A DNA stretch of 64,000 bases from Carnobacterium divergens. GTDB taxonomy: Bacteria; Bacillota; Bacilli; Lactobacillales; Carnobacteriaceae. Positions within the stretch are counted from its first letter, which is position 1, and each line of letters begins with the position of its first letter. Positions 9,394 to 17,686 of this stretch are shown here, one piece after another. The DNA is taken from contig NZ_LT992558.1 in NCBI RefSeq assembly GCF_900258435.1, positions 820,994-884,993 on the forward strand, read 5' to 3'. The notes beneath the pieces were generated by a model that was not told the origin of the DNA, did not search any database, and saw nothing but the letters and a program-made list of their open reading frames with translations. A program made the position numbers and the translations under genes.

Positions 9394-9440
9394 AAAAAGC
9401 AAAAAGTAAAAGATGAAATTTCGTTTACTTTTTGCTTTTT
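9394..9440 (+). terminator. Terminator of the rml operon
   Basis: A 17-bp stem (AAAAAGCAAAAAGTAAA) with a 12-nt loop and a T-rich 3' arm. It lies before pncB, so an ORF starting at 9413 that spans it is not a real N-terminal extension of pncB. Confidence 0.85.
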
Positions 9441-9508
9441 TTGTGGTTGTTTTTTTCAATATAAGGTATGATAGTATAAAATGTTTTAAGTTAGGAGAAC
9501 CAGTTAAA

Positions 9509-10987
9509 GTGAATAAAACTTATTTAGATGACAGTTGGGCGCTACACACTGATCTTTATCAAATTAACATGATGAAAACCTATTGGGAATTAGGTAAAGC
9601 GGATAACCATGCTGTTTTTGAATGTTATTTTAGAAACAATCCTTTTGAGAATGGTTATGCAATTTTTGCTGGTCTAGAAAGAATTGTGGATTATATCGAA
9701 AAATTGAAATTTACAGATTCAGATATCGCTTATTTAAGAGAAGTTGAAGAATATCCTGAAGCTTTTCTGAAATATTTAAAAGAGTTTGAATTTAAAGCAA
9801 CTATACGCTCCGTAGAAGAAGGCGAGCTCGTATTTAGTAATGAGCCCTTAGTTCAAGTTGAAGGATCTCTAGCGGACTGTCAGCTTATTGAAACGGCATT
9901 GTTGAATATTGTTAACTACCAAACTTTAATTGCTACTAAAGCAGCACGAATAAAAGCAGTTGTGGGATCAGATCCGTTACTTGAATTTGGTACAAGACGA
10001 GCACAAGAAATGGATGCAGCAATCTGGGGAACAAGAGCTGCTTATATTGGTGGATGTGACGCAACAAGTAATGTTCGTGCAGGGAAAATTTTTGGTATTC
10101 CAGCAAGTGGAACACACGCACACTCCTTGGTACAAGCTTACCGCAATGATTATGATGCCTTTAAAGCATACGCATTAACCCACACGGATTGTGTATTTTT
10201 GGTAGATACCTATGATACGCTAAAATCAGGTGTACCAAATGCCATTCGAGTAGCTAAAGAATTTGGAAATAAAATTAACTTTTTAGGTGTTCGTTTAGAT
10301 AGTGGCGACATGGCTTATATTTCAAAACGCGTTCGTCAACAATTAGATGCAGCAGGATTTGAAGAGGTTAAAATATATGCTTCGAACGATTTAGATGAAA
10401 AAACAATTTTGAATTTGAAAATGCAAGGAGCTAAAATCGATGTTTGGGGTGTCGGAACCAAATTGATTACCGCCTACGATCAACCTGCACTTGGCGCTGT
10501 TTATAAGTTAGTTTCAATTGAAGACGAGTCAGGTGAAATGGTAGACACTATTAAATTGTCTGGGAATGCAGAAAAAGTTTCCACACCAGGGAAAAAACAA
10601 GTGTGGCGAATTACGGCTAACGAGGATGGGAAATCTGAAGGGGACTACATTACATTATGGAACGAACGTCCAGATCAAGCTGAGGAACTGTACATGTTCC
10701 ATCCTGTTCACACATATATCAATAAAACAGTCGTGAATTTTGCTGCGCGTCCTTTACTAAAAGATATATTTATTGATGGTCGTTTAATTTATGCATTACC
10801 GAATCTATCTGAAGTGAAAACTTATGCAACATCTAATTTGGAATCACTTTGGGATGAATATAAGCGTAATTTAAATCCAGAGCCGTATCCTGTTGATTTA
10901 TCTAAAGTTTGTTGGGAGCACAAAATGGCTAATATTGAGTTAGCTAGAGAGCAAGTGAAGATTCAAGAAAGATATTTTGCTAAATAG
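9509..10987 (+). CDS. pncB: Nicotinate phosphoribosyltransferase
   Basis: 492 residues from GTG 9509, preceded by TAGGAG; an upstream in-frame ATG at 9413 lies inside the rml terminator and is rejected. Family marks are DLYQINMM at the N-terminus, EFGTRRAQ, GTHAHS (the phosphorylatable His region), FLVDTYDT, GVRLDSGD and YASNDLDE. It makes nicotinate mononucleotide from nicotinate and PRPP (Preiss-Handler NAD salvage). A TATGAT -10 lies at 9467-9472. nadE follows with its own promoter. The pair interrupts the polysaccharide block but has no visible link to it. Confidence 0.95.
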   Translation: MNKTYLDDSWALHTDLYQINMMKTYWELGKADNHAVFECYFRNNPFENGYAIFAGLERIVDYIEKLKFTDSDIAYLREVEEYPEAFLKYLKEFEFKATIRSVEEGELVFSNEPLVQVEGSLADCQLIETALLNIVNYQTLIATKAARIKAVVGSDPLLEFGTRRAQEMDAAIWGTRAAYIGGCDATSNVRAGKIFGIPASGTHAHSLVQAYRNDYDAFKAYALTHTDCVFLVDTYDTLKSGVPNAIRVAKEFGNKINFLGVRLDSGDMAYISKRVRQQLDAAGFEEVKIYASNDLDEKTILNLKMQGAKIDVWGVGTKLITAYDQPALGAVYKLVSIEDESGEMVDTIKLSGNAEKVSTPGKKQVWRITANEDGKSEGDYITLWNERPDQAEELYMFHPVHTYINKTVVNFAARPLLKDIFIDGRLIYALPNLSEVKTYATSNLESLWDEYKRNLNPEPYPVDLSKVCWEHKMANIELAREQVKIQERYFAK

Positions 10988-11057
10988 CAGCAAAAAATAA
11001 GAAACTAATGGGAAATTGCTTTTCATCTGTTCTTATAATTTATGGATAGTAAAATTA

Positions 11058-11066
11058 TGATATAAT
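11058..11066 (+). promoter_or_regulatory. Extended -10 promoter of nadE
   Basis: TGA-TATAAT, a perfect extended -10, lies 31 bases before the nadE ATG. The -35 is weak. Confidence 0.65.
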
Positions 11067-11097
11067 TGTAAAGAATTCAAATAGGAGCTGATTGAAC

Positions 11098-11925
11098 ATG
11101 TCTGATTTACAAAATCAAATTACTGCTGAAATGAGAGTCAAATCGGTTATTGATCCAAAAGAAGAAATTCGTAAAAGTATTGATTTTTTGAAAAACTATT
11201 TAAAAAAATACCCGTTTTTAAAAACATTAGTGCTTGGTATCAGTGGCGGGCAAGATTCAACATTAACGGGAAAACTTGCTCAAATGGCGATTACGGAATT
11301 GAGAGAAGAAACTGGAAATGCAGCATATCAGTTTATTGCGGTTCGATTACCTTATGGTCAACAGGCAGATGAACAAGATGCGATGGATGCTATTGAATTT
11401 ATGAAGGCAGATAAAATAAAACGAGTTGACATTAAACCTGCTGTAGATGCAAATATGTCTGTTTTAATTGAAATTGATGTTCCAGTTAGTGATTTTGACA
11501 AAGGGAATATTAAAGCAAGAGAACGAATGATTGCCCAATATGCTATTGCTGGAGCCTATCATGGAGCAGTCGTTGGAACCGATCACTCAGCAGAATCAAT
11601 TACAGGGTTTTATACTAAATTTGGTGATGGTGGAACAGATATTAATCCGATTTTTAGATTAAATAAACGGCAAGGTCGTCAATTGTTAAAAGTATTAGGC
11701 GCTCCGGAACATCTGTATGCTAAGACCCCAACAGCTGATTTAGAAGACAATAAGCCAGGCTTAGCTGATGAAGTGGCTTTGGGTGTTACGTATGATGACA
11801 TTGACGACTATTTAGAAGGAAAAAAAGTAGCTTCGGATGTCTCAGAGAAAATAGAAGGATGGTACTTGAAAACACAACACAAACGCCATCTACCTATTAC
11901 TGTATTTGATGATTTCTGGAAATAA
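11098..11925 (+). CDS. nadE: NH3-dependent NAD+ synthetase
   Basis: 275 residues, the length of single-domain ammonia-dependent NadE. It carries the PP-loop [15 protein letters not shown], the [13 protein letters not shown] region, [20 protein letters not shown] and [17 protein letters not shown]. It amidates nicotinate adenine dinucleotide to NAD+. ATG 11098 has TAGGAG 10 bases upstream; a TTG six bases earlier is too close to the site. It stands downstream of pncB, giving the first and last enzymes of Preiss-Handler salvage side by side. Confidence 0.96.
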   Translation: MSDLQNQITAEMRVKSVIDPKEEIRKSIDFLKNYLKKYPFLKTLVLGISGGQDSTLTGKLAQMAITELREETGNAAYQFIAVRLPYGQQADEQDAMDAIEFMKADKIKRVDIKPAVDANMSVLIEIDVPVSDFDKGNIKARERMIAQYAIAGAYHGAVVGTDHSAESITGFYTKFGDGGTDINPIFRLNKRQGRQLLKVLGAPEHLYAKTPTADLEDNKPGLADEVALGVTYDDIDDYLEGKKVASDVSEKIEGWYLKTQHKRHLPITVFDDFWK

Positions 11926-11957
11926 CAAGATAACAATTGAAATAATAGCGACTTACG

Positions 11958-11996
11958 CTCTGTCTTAGCTGATGTGATTTAAGGCAGAGTTGTTTC
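11958..11996 (+). terminator. Probable terminator after nadE
   Basis: A 10-bp stem (CTCTGTCTTA pairing TAAGGCAGAG with one G-U) is followed by TTGTTTCT. The T tract is imperfect. Confidence 0.55.
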
Positions 11997-12020
11997 TATG
12001 CTCGTAGAAAGGAAAAAAGA

Positions 12021-12434
12021 ATGAAGCAGCTTTTATCAAAATATCAAGAACCAATCAACTACTTAGTATTTGGCGTACTGACAACTCTTGTAAACATTGG
12101 TGTTTTTTATATTTTTAATTCTATTTTTGGAATCAATTACTTAGTTAGCAATGGAATATCATGGATTGCATCTGTTGTTTTCGCCTTTTATACAAATAAG
12201 TATTTTGTTTTTAAAACACCTAATAATTCAAATAAAGCTTTTATTAAGGAATTGCTATTGTTTATTTGGTTTAGACTACTGTCTGGTGTGATTGATATGA
12301 GTTTAATGTATGTTATGGTTAGCTTGATGAATTTAGACCAAAATATGTCTAAAATCATTGTGCAAGTGATTATTGTCATTTTAAATTATGTATTTAGTAA
12401 ACTATTTATATTTAAAAAAAGTAAAGGAGATTAA
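12021..12434 (+). CDS. GtrA-family membrane protein
   Basis: 137 residues with four hydrophobic helices: FLVFGVLTT-type start (NYLVFGVLTTLVNIGVFYIF), a second near residues 42-60, then two more. NKYFVFK and NYVFSKLFIFK are the GtrA signature repeats. GtrA proteins are thought to help move undecaprenyl-phosphate-linked sugars across the membrane. The stop overlaps the start of the following bactoprenol glycosyltransferase by one base, the usual GtrA-GtrB pairing. The third, polytopic transferase of such systems is not seen next to it. Confidence 0.88.
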   Translation: MKQLLSKYQEPINYLVFGVLTTLVNIGVFYIFNSIFGINYLVSNGISWIASVVFAFYTNKYFVFKTPNNSNKAFIKELLLFIWFRLLSGVIDMSLMYVMVSLMNLDQNMSKIIVQVIIVILNYVFSKLFIFKKSKGD

Positions 12435-13387
12435 TGATGAGTAAAAGTGAAATAATATCGATTGTCGTACCTTGTTACAATGAACAAGAATCACTACCTT
12501 TATTTTATAAAGAGTTAGAAAAGGTACGTAAAAATTTAATAAACGCAGATATCGAATACATTTTTGTTAACGATGGTTCAAAGGATAAAACATTAGACGT
12601 CTTGCGGGAATTAAACAATGAAGATCCAAAACGAATCAAGTATGTTTCTTTTTCTAGAAATTTTGGTAAAGAAGCTGGATTATATGCTGGTTTAGAGTAT
12701 GCAACTGGAGATTATGTAGCGGTTATGGATGCTGATTTGCAAGATCCTCCTGAGATGTTACCGGCTATGTTAGAAGAACTTCGAGCAGGAGAATTTGATT
12801 GTATCGGTACTAGAAGAGTGAGCCGTGATGGGGAACCTCCAATTCGTTCTTTTTTTGCAAGACAATTTTATAGAATTATTAATCGTATTTCAGATACTGA
12901 GATAGTAGATGGTGCAAGAGATTACCGTTTAATGACAAGACAAATGGTAGATGCAATCTTATCACTAAAAGAATACAATAGATTTTCTAAAGGAATTTTT
13001 AGCTGGGTTGGATTTGATACAAAGTATTTGGAATATAAAAATCAAGAACGAGTTGCAGGAGAAACTTCTTGGTCTTTTTGGAGCCTATTTAAATATTCAT
13101 TAGATGGAATTATTGCTTTTTCAGAAGTGCCACTGGTTATTGCCGCATTCTTAGGTTTCTTTTCTTTTATTGCCGCAATGATAGCTTTATTAGTAATAAT
13201 TGTGAGAGCTTTGATTTTCTCAGATTCTGTTTCAGGATGGCCATCACTTGTGTGCTTTATACTAGCACTTGGAGGGTTACAATTGTTTTGTCTTGGGATA
13301 TTGGGTAAGTATTTAGGTAAAACGTATTTAGAAACGAAAAATAGACCGATTTATATTGTGAAAGAACAAAGTTCAAGTAAAAACTAG
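12434..13387 (+). CDS. Bactoprenol glycosyltransferase (CsbB/GtrB/DPM1-like)
   Basis: 317 residues: an N-terminal GT2 domain (VVPCYNEQESL, FVNDGSKDKT, and the MDADLQDPPEM motif at about residues 98-108) and two C-terminal membrane helices near residues 233-290. This is the architecture of CsbB, YfdH and GtrB, which charge undecaprenyl phosphate with a sugar from UDP- or dTDP-sugar. The start overlaps the GtrA stop by one base; a second ATG three bases on is an equally good start. The pair probably supplies a side-chain sugar to the nearby wall polymer, but acceptor and sugar are unknown. Confidence 0.92.
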   Translation: MMSKSEIISIVVPCYNEQESLPLFYKELEKVRKNLINADIEYIFVNDGSKDKTLDVLRELNNEDPKRIKYVSFSRNFGKEAGLYAGLEYATGDYVAVMDADLQDPPEMLPAMLEELRAGEFDCIGTRRVSRDGEPPIRSFFARQFYRIINRISDTEIVDGARDYRLMTRQMVDAILSLKEYNRFSKGIFSWVGFDTKYLEYKNQERVAGETSWSFWSLFKYSLDGIIAFSEVPLVIAAFLGFFSFIAAMIALLVIIVRALIFSDSVSGWPSLVCFILALGGLQLFCLGILGKYLGKTYLETKNRPIYIVKEQSSSKN

Positions 13388-13643
13388 TAGTCAATTGAAA
13401 TAGAGATTTAAATTGATAATCATTAAGGTTAGCAAAAATTCTGTTTTGTACGTTCCTATTAATTTTAAGATTCGAGGTTTAAAGTTGCCTATTAAATTTA
13501 TACAAAAATTGATAAGCGTATTAATTTGAAGATTTCTTCAATTTTAGTACGCTTAAAAAAATTGTAAATATTTCAGCTTGCATTGAAATTATGACGTTAA
13601 AAAGGTAAAATGTAAAATAGAAGAAAATTATGAGGTGAAATTA
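13388..13643. other. Intergenic region with a hairpin and a promoter
   Basis: A long imperfect stem at about 13514-13554 (AAGCGTA...TACGCTT arms) has no T run on the plus strand. Downstream lies a near-ideal promoter (next entry). No ORF in this gap looks real. The hairpin may end the GtrA/GtrB transcript poorly or be a processing site. Confidence 0.45.
13583..13611 (+). promoter_or_regulatory. Promoter for the 13644-16766 glycan operon
   Basis: TTGAAA, a 17-base spacer, then TAAAAT at 13606-13611: one of the best sigma-A matches in the window. It lies 32 bases before ATG 13644 and should drive the glycosyltransferase, the 58-aa ORF, the polymerase and the last glycosyltransferase, which overlap one another. 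Confidence 0.75.
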
Positions 13644-14375
13644 ATGATATCAGTATGTATGGCAACTTATAACGGTGAAAAATTTATAGAACGCCAGTTA
13701 AATTCTATTTTGCCACAATTGAATGAATCAGATGAAGTCATTATTGTTGATGACAGTTCTAAAGATAATACAATTAATTTGATTGAAAAAATGCGAAAAA
13801 AAGATAATCGAATTAAATGGGTTCAAAACAATCCTAATTTAGGAGTTCTACAATCCTTTAATAAAGCAATTCATTTAGCTAAAGGTGATATTCTTTTTTT
13901 ATGTGATCAAGATGATTATTGGTATGAAAATAAAGTCGAAAAAATAATGAGAGTGTTCAATGAAGATCAGTCTGTTTATTTAGTCAGTCATGATGCAGAA
14001 GTAAAAGATAATGAGTTTAATTTAATTGATGGTTCGTGGGATCATTACAATGGGAATAAAAAAACGAATAGTATCGTTCAAACAATTATTAAAAATAGCT
14101 ATACAGGTTGTATGATGGCTTTTAAAAAAGAATTGCGTGATGATACTGCTGAGTTTCCTAAAAAAATTCAAATGCACGATCAATGGTTAGCTTTAGTAGC
14201 TATGAAAAATCAATACAAAATTATTAATTTAGAGGATAAGTTAATGGCGTATATTCGACACGGTGCTAATGTTACTGGGGAGAAAAGACCAGTTAGTGAA
14301 ATGATTCAGGGTAGAGTGAATACCATGATGAGTATTTTAAAGTATAATAATCGAGTGGCTAAGGTGAAGGAATGA
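13644..14375 (+). CDS. Family 2 glycosyltransferase
   Basis: 243 residues from ATG 13644 with GAGGTG 6 bases upstream; a GTG at 13635 overlaps that site. Motifs MATYNGEKF, VDDSSKDNT, LCDQDDYW and MHDQW place it with the GT2 enzyme at 4234-5154, but it is about 60 residues shorter at the C-terminus. Likely a cytosolic transferase acting on lipid-linked glycan; the sugar is unknown. Its TGA overlaps the ATG of the next small ORF (ATGA), so the two are probably translationally coupled. Confidence 0.84.
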   Translation: MISVCMATYNGEKFIERQLNSILPQLNESDEVIIVDDSSKDNTINLIEKMRKKDNRIKWVQNNPNLGVLQSFNKAIHLAKGDILFLCDQDDYWYENKVEKIMRVFNEDQSVYLVSHDAEVKDNEFNLIDGSWDHYNGNKKTNSIVQTIIKNSYTGCMMAFKKELRDDTAEFPKKIQMHDQWLALVAMKNQYKIINLEDKLMAYIRHGANVTGEKRPVSEMIQGRVNTMMSILKYNNRVAKVKE

Positions 14376-14548
14376 TAAAAAAAATTAAAAATTTTAAGAA
14401 GGTTTCAAGTGAAACAAAATTCTTAATTAAATCAGGAAAAAGCTTTCTAATACCATATGCTTATTTACGTTATGTAACACAAAGTATCTTGGTTTTCGAA
14501 AAGGTATTTGACAAACGACTAAGGAACTTAAAGGAGTGTAAAGCATGA
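14372..14548 (+). CDS. Small 58-aa basic protein, coupled on both sides
   Basis: A short ORF with no recognised family. Its ATG overlaps the stop of the preceding glycosyltransferase (ATGA), and its own TGA overlaps the ATG of the following polymerase, again as ATGA. That double coupling is hard to explain unless it is translated. The product is Lys/Arg-rich with a middle section (FLIPYAYLRYV) that could lie on a membrane. The C-terminal motif VFDKRLR and its flanking codons match residues 152-158 of the glycosyltransferase at 5170-5952 almost base for base. It may be a small partner of the polymerase or a shrunken transferase fragment kept for coupling. Function unknown. Confidence 0.65.
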   Translation: MIKKIKNFKKVSSETKFLIKSGKSFLIPYAYLRYVTQSILVFEKVFDKRLRNLKECKA

Positions 14549-15957
14549 CGAAATTTGAAAAGGTTTTGCTAAGTATTTTTTTCTTAGAATTATTTGCTGG
14601 CGGTGGGGGAAGGCTAATCAATATTTCAGTTGGACCACTTTCAGTTCGAATGATTTTATTTATTGTTTTAATGATTGTATACGGTGCTAGAGTATTGATG
14701 ACAAGAAAAATTGTAACGACAGAGCACTTTTATTTAAAACAATATAAGTTATCCACAATTTTGATTAGTGGAATTGTGTTCTACTGTCTCCTATCCGCTA
14801 TTATAGGAGTAGCTTATGGGCATCCAAAAGGTGTGGTAGTAAATGACTTTTTAAGAGTTGCTTACTTTGTGTCCTTCTTCCCGTTAGCTTATTATATTTC
14901 AAATAATCGATTTAAAATCAAATGGGTTAAGTCAATTTTTGATGTCGCTGCATTATTTATCATTGTTTTCACATTATCAATTGATATGGCCTCTATTTTT
15001 ATGCAAAAAGATGTTTATTGGAAATTTTATAGTTGGATTAATGAACTGATTCCAGGAGAACTTGTTTTTCGTTTAAACGCAACTGGCGTCTTTTACAAAG
15101 GTCACTATTTCTTATTTTTCGCAGTTGTTTTTGCATTGTATAAAATAATTAGAGGGAATTCTACTTTAGTAGAAAAAGTTGTTTTTTTCTTAGGTATGAC
15201 GTCAATTTACTTTACAAGAGCAAGAGGGTTAATTTTAGCTTTAGTCTTTGTAGTTTTATTTTTGATATTTTATTCATTAATAGAAGCTTTTTTTGTGAAA
15301 AAGAAAATATTTAAAAAACCGGATTTTATATTAAATATAAAAAAATTGAGCCAAAAATTAGTTTTAATGTTGGTAGTATTAGCTAGTTTATTTTTGATTT
15401 ACTTTAGCATATCAAGTACCCGAGCGGGAGATGTTCAAACAGAGATTCCACAAACAGAAATCAAAAAAACTGATAAAAAAACAAGTAATGAAATGACAAA
15501 AAAAGAGAAAAAAAAGGCGGATAAGTCTAATATTGATAGTGAAGGAAAGCCTTATACTGGAGATATCAGAGTCTACTTTATCAAAGATTCATTGCGTATT
15601 CTCAATAGTAGACCAATAAATTGGTTAGTTGGAAATGGCTATGGTACTGAGATTGGCGGAAGATTAACAGGAATTGAAATTTCATTTTTAGATATCTTGG
15701 TGGAACAAGGAATTATTGGGGTTCTATTATGGTTATTGGTTTCGTTAGCGCCGTTTTACTTTTATTATGGATTCCAAAGAAAAGGTGAAAGCAGTTATCT
15801 AAATGTAGGCTTATTAGCAGGAATTGCTGGTATGTTATTGTTAACGAATACAAATCCGTTTATCAATAGCCCAATTGGAATTGGATTTTTAGTAATTGTA
15901 CTTGTGATTGGATTTAATCGACCTGTTGAGCATGCTATGAGAGGATTGAAAAAATGA
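14545..15957 (+). CDS. Wzy/O-antigen ligase-like polysaccharide polymerase
   Basis: 470 residues with about ten to twelve hydrophobic segments. The TRARGLILAL segment near the middle and the C-terminal GNGYGTEIG...GIEISFLDILVEQGIIG block follow the Wzy_C/WaaL pattern, where a large outer loop precedes the last helices. In that loop (residues roughly 300-345) there is an unusual Lys/Glu/Thr-rich stretch. Expected role: joining flipped repeat units outside the membrane. Overlaps by 4 bases (ATGA) with genes on both sides. Family membership is judged from topology and C-terminal motifs rather than strong identity. Confidence 0.78.
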   Translation: MTKFEKVLLSIFFLELFAGGGGRLINISVGPLSVRMILFIVLMIVYGARVLMTRKIVTTEHFYLKQYKLSTILISGIVFYCLLSAIIGVAYGHPKGVVVNDFLRVAYFVSFFPLAYYISNNRFKIKWVKSIFDVAALFIIVFTLSIDMASIFMQKDVYWKFYSWINELIPGELVFRLNATGVFYKGHYFLFFAVVFALYKIIRGNSTLVEKVVFFLGMTSIYFTRARGLILALVFVVLFLIFYSLIEAFFVKKKIFKKPDFILNIKKLSQKLVLMLVVLASLFLIYFSISSTRAGDVQTEIPQTEIKKTDKKTSNEMTKKEKKKADKSNIDSEGKPYTGDIRVYFIKDSLRILNSRPINWLVGNGYGTEIGGRLTGIEISFLDILVEQGIIGVLLWLLVSLAPFYFYYGFQRKGESSYLNVGLLAGIAGMLLLTNTNPFINSPIGIGFLVIVLVIGFNRPVEHAMRGLKK

Positions 15958-16766
15958 TTACCGCAATTGTAGTTCTCTATAAAATGAAACCTGAAGAATC
16001 AAAAACCTATCAAAATTTGCTTAAGTATACACAACAATATCCTGAAGTGATTGAAAATGTTGTGATTTATGATAACAGTCCTACTCGTTGTGAAGAGGTT
16101 TCTTTGCCAGAAGGGTATAGCTATGTTCATGATAGTACCAATGATGGTTTGGCTAAGGCTTATAATTATGCTTTTGAAGTTGCTAAAAAGGCCCAATCAA
16201 AGTGGTTGTGGTTGTTTGATCAAGATACGGATTTAGAGAATACATTTCTGGATTTAGCTATTCAAGAAGCTCAGTCAGAGAGTAAGGAAAAAATAGCCTC
16301 AATAGTTCCTTACATTCGTTCTAATAATACAATTGTGTCTCCAGTATTTGCAGATACGATTCGGCCACTAGTAGGAGAATTGCCTAAAATAGGATTGCAA
16401 AGTAAAAAAGTAATGGCGATTAATTCAGGTTCACTAGTTCGTATTGACTTTTTAGAAAAAATAAATGGATTTAACTTAGAATTTCCAATTGATTATTTGG
16501 ATCATTGGTTTTATCATCGAATTTTTGAAGAAGGGTATACGGTGGATGTGATTAATTGTACCATCGATCATGAATTGTCATTAATGACGCCTAAAGATAT
16601 TTCGGATGAACGTTATTTACAAATTTTAACTTATGAAAAAAAGTATTATGAAAATTACAATCAAGAGCTTTTTCCAGCCTATAAAAAACATTTAAAAAAA
16701 CGTTATTTGAAAAATTTGCTGGTTGATCGAAAAAAAGCTAAATTAATTGCTAAAATGATGAAATAG
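15954..16766 (+). CDS. Family 2 glycosyltransferase (FPIDYLDHW type)
   Basis: 270 residues: IVVLYKMKP start, LWLFDQDTD metal motif, AINSGSLVR and FPIDYLDHWFYHRIFE. It is a clear paralogue of the minus-strand gene at 3231-4064, with the same motif order and a common basic C-terminal tail (YKKHL). The start codon overlaps the polymerase stop (ATGA). It is the last gene of the operon and is followed directly by a terminator. Likely acts on the same or an alternative polymer as its paralogue; the donor is not known. Confidence 0.85.
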   Translation: MITAIVVLYKMKPEESKTYQNLLKYTQQYPEVIENVVIYDNSPTRCEEVSLPEGYSYVHDSTNDGLAKAYNYAFEVAKKAQSKWLWLFDQDTDLENTFLDLAIQEAQSESKEKIASIVPYIRSNNTIVSPVFADTIRPLVGELPKIGLQSKKVMAINSGSLVRIDFLEKINGFNLEFPIDYLDHWFYHRIFEEGYTVDVINCTIDHELSLMTPKDISDERYLQILTYEKKYYENYNQELFPAYKKHLKKRYLKNLLVDRKKAKLIAKMMK

Positions 16767-16802
16767 AAAAAAGGAGTGAACCTTGTGTTCACTCCTTTTT
16801 TC
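16767..16802. terminator. Bidirectional terminator
   Basis: A stem of AAAAAAGGAGTGAA with TTCACTCCTTTTTT and a short loop. It ends the glycan operon and, on the minus strand, the convergent tetR gene. Confidence 0.9.
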
Positions 16803-17419
16803 TATTTCACCACTTCAATCCCCAAAACAGTCAAATGCCCATTCCCAACAAGCTTAATCAATAAATGAGCCATCTGTTCTGGTGGGAAATCACTATTGCT
16901 ATTTAGCCACCAATGTACCATGCCAATAAAAATTGAACTCATGTATTCGATGATAAAGTCAATTGGTACTTCAACATCATTTTCAGTAATTTTTAATTTT
17001 GAAAAAATTTCGTAGTAGTGTTGCTCTAATAACCAATTAATTTTTACTTTCATAGAATTAGCAGCAGGGCCATCTGTCAAAATTTGATAGAAGACTCGGT
17101 TTTTTTTAATTTCTTTAAAGACTTGTGTAATCATAAGCTCTAATTTTTTTAACTGAACCCGATTGCCGTTTTCTAATAATTCCGGATCTAAAACTTTGGT
17201 AAAAGCCTCCATTGCATACAAAAAAATTTCATCATATAATGCACTTTTGTCTTTAAAGTGAGCATAAAAAGTTGCACGATTAATCATTGCCTCAGTTGCA
17301 ATATCTTGGATGGTAACTGCCTCATAGCCTTTTTCTTCGACTAATTGAACAAAAGCATTGAAAATTAATTTTTTGGTTCGTAAGACACGTAAGTCTGTTT
17401 TTTTAGATGGATTTTTCAT
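16802..17419 (-). CDS. TetR-family transcriptional regulator
   Basis: 205 residues from the ATG whose complement is at 17417-17419, preceded on the minus strand by GAAGGAG; an upstream in-frame ATG at 17461 lacks such a site. The N-terminal helix-turn-helix (TIQDIATEAMINRATFYAHF) is typical TetR, and the C-terminal region is a helical ligand/dimer domain. It is divergent from the 1427-aa BadF-type gene with 267 bases between them, the classic layout for a regulator of its neighbour. The ligand is unknown. Identification of the family is firm; the target is inference. Confidence 0.9.
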   Translation of the reverse strand: MKNPSKKTDLRVLRTKKLIFNAFVQLVEEKGYEAVTIQDIATEAMINRATFYAHFKDKSALYDEIFLYAMEAFTKVLDPELLENGNRVQLKKLELMITQVFKEIKKNRVFYQILTDGPAANSMKVKINWLLEQHYYEIFSKLKITENDVEVPIDFIIEYMSSIFIGMVHWWLNSNSDFPPEQMAHLLIKLVGNGHLTVLGIEVVK

Positions 17420-17686
17420 TTTTGTCTCCTTCTGTAAAAAAAAATTAGGAATAACCAACAAAAAGATAATGAGTGTTGCTTATCCCCTGAAAATAAGGAA
17501 GTTGCTGGTTGATTTAATAGATCAGTAAATTTATACTATTTATTATCTACAGAATATAGCATATCAGACATGTCGTTCTTTATTCAACAAACTGTCTATG
17601 AACTTTTAAAGCGACAAGTGAAATAATGAACAAAATATGACAATTGAGAAATAATTGAGAACTGGTTTATTTAAGGGGGACTAAAA
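17420..17686. promoter_or_regulatory. Divergent regulatory region, tetR / BadF-like gene
   Basis: A 267-base AT-rich gap. It contains a perfect 8-bp palindrome GACATGTC at 17567-17574 and a CTTAT...ATAAG inverted repeat near 17479-17497; either could be part of a TetR operator. AAGGGGGA at 17673-17680 is the ribosome binding site for the plus-strand gene. No ORF seen. Confidence 0.4.

Noticed and set aside
9413-9508. N-terminal extension of pncB by 32 residues from ATG 9413
   Set aside because: The stretch lies within the rml terminator and the pncB promoter region, and GTG 9509 has a proper ribosome binding site and matches the family start.
13514-13554. Terminator after the GtrB-like gene
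   Set aside because: The stem is long but is followed by A residues on the plus strand and only a weak T tract on the minus strand, so I list it as a hairpin only.
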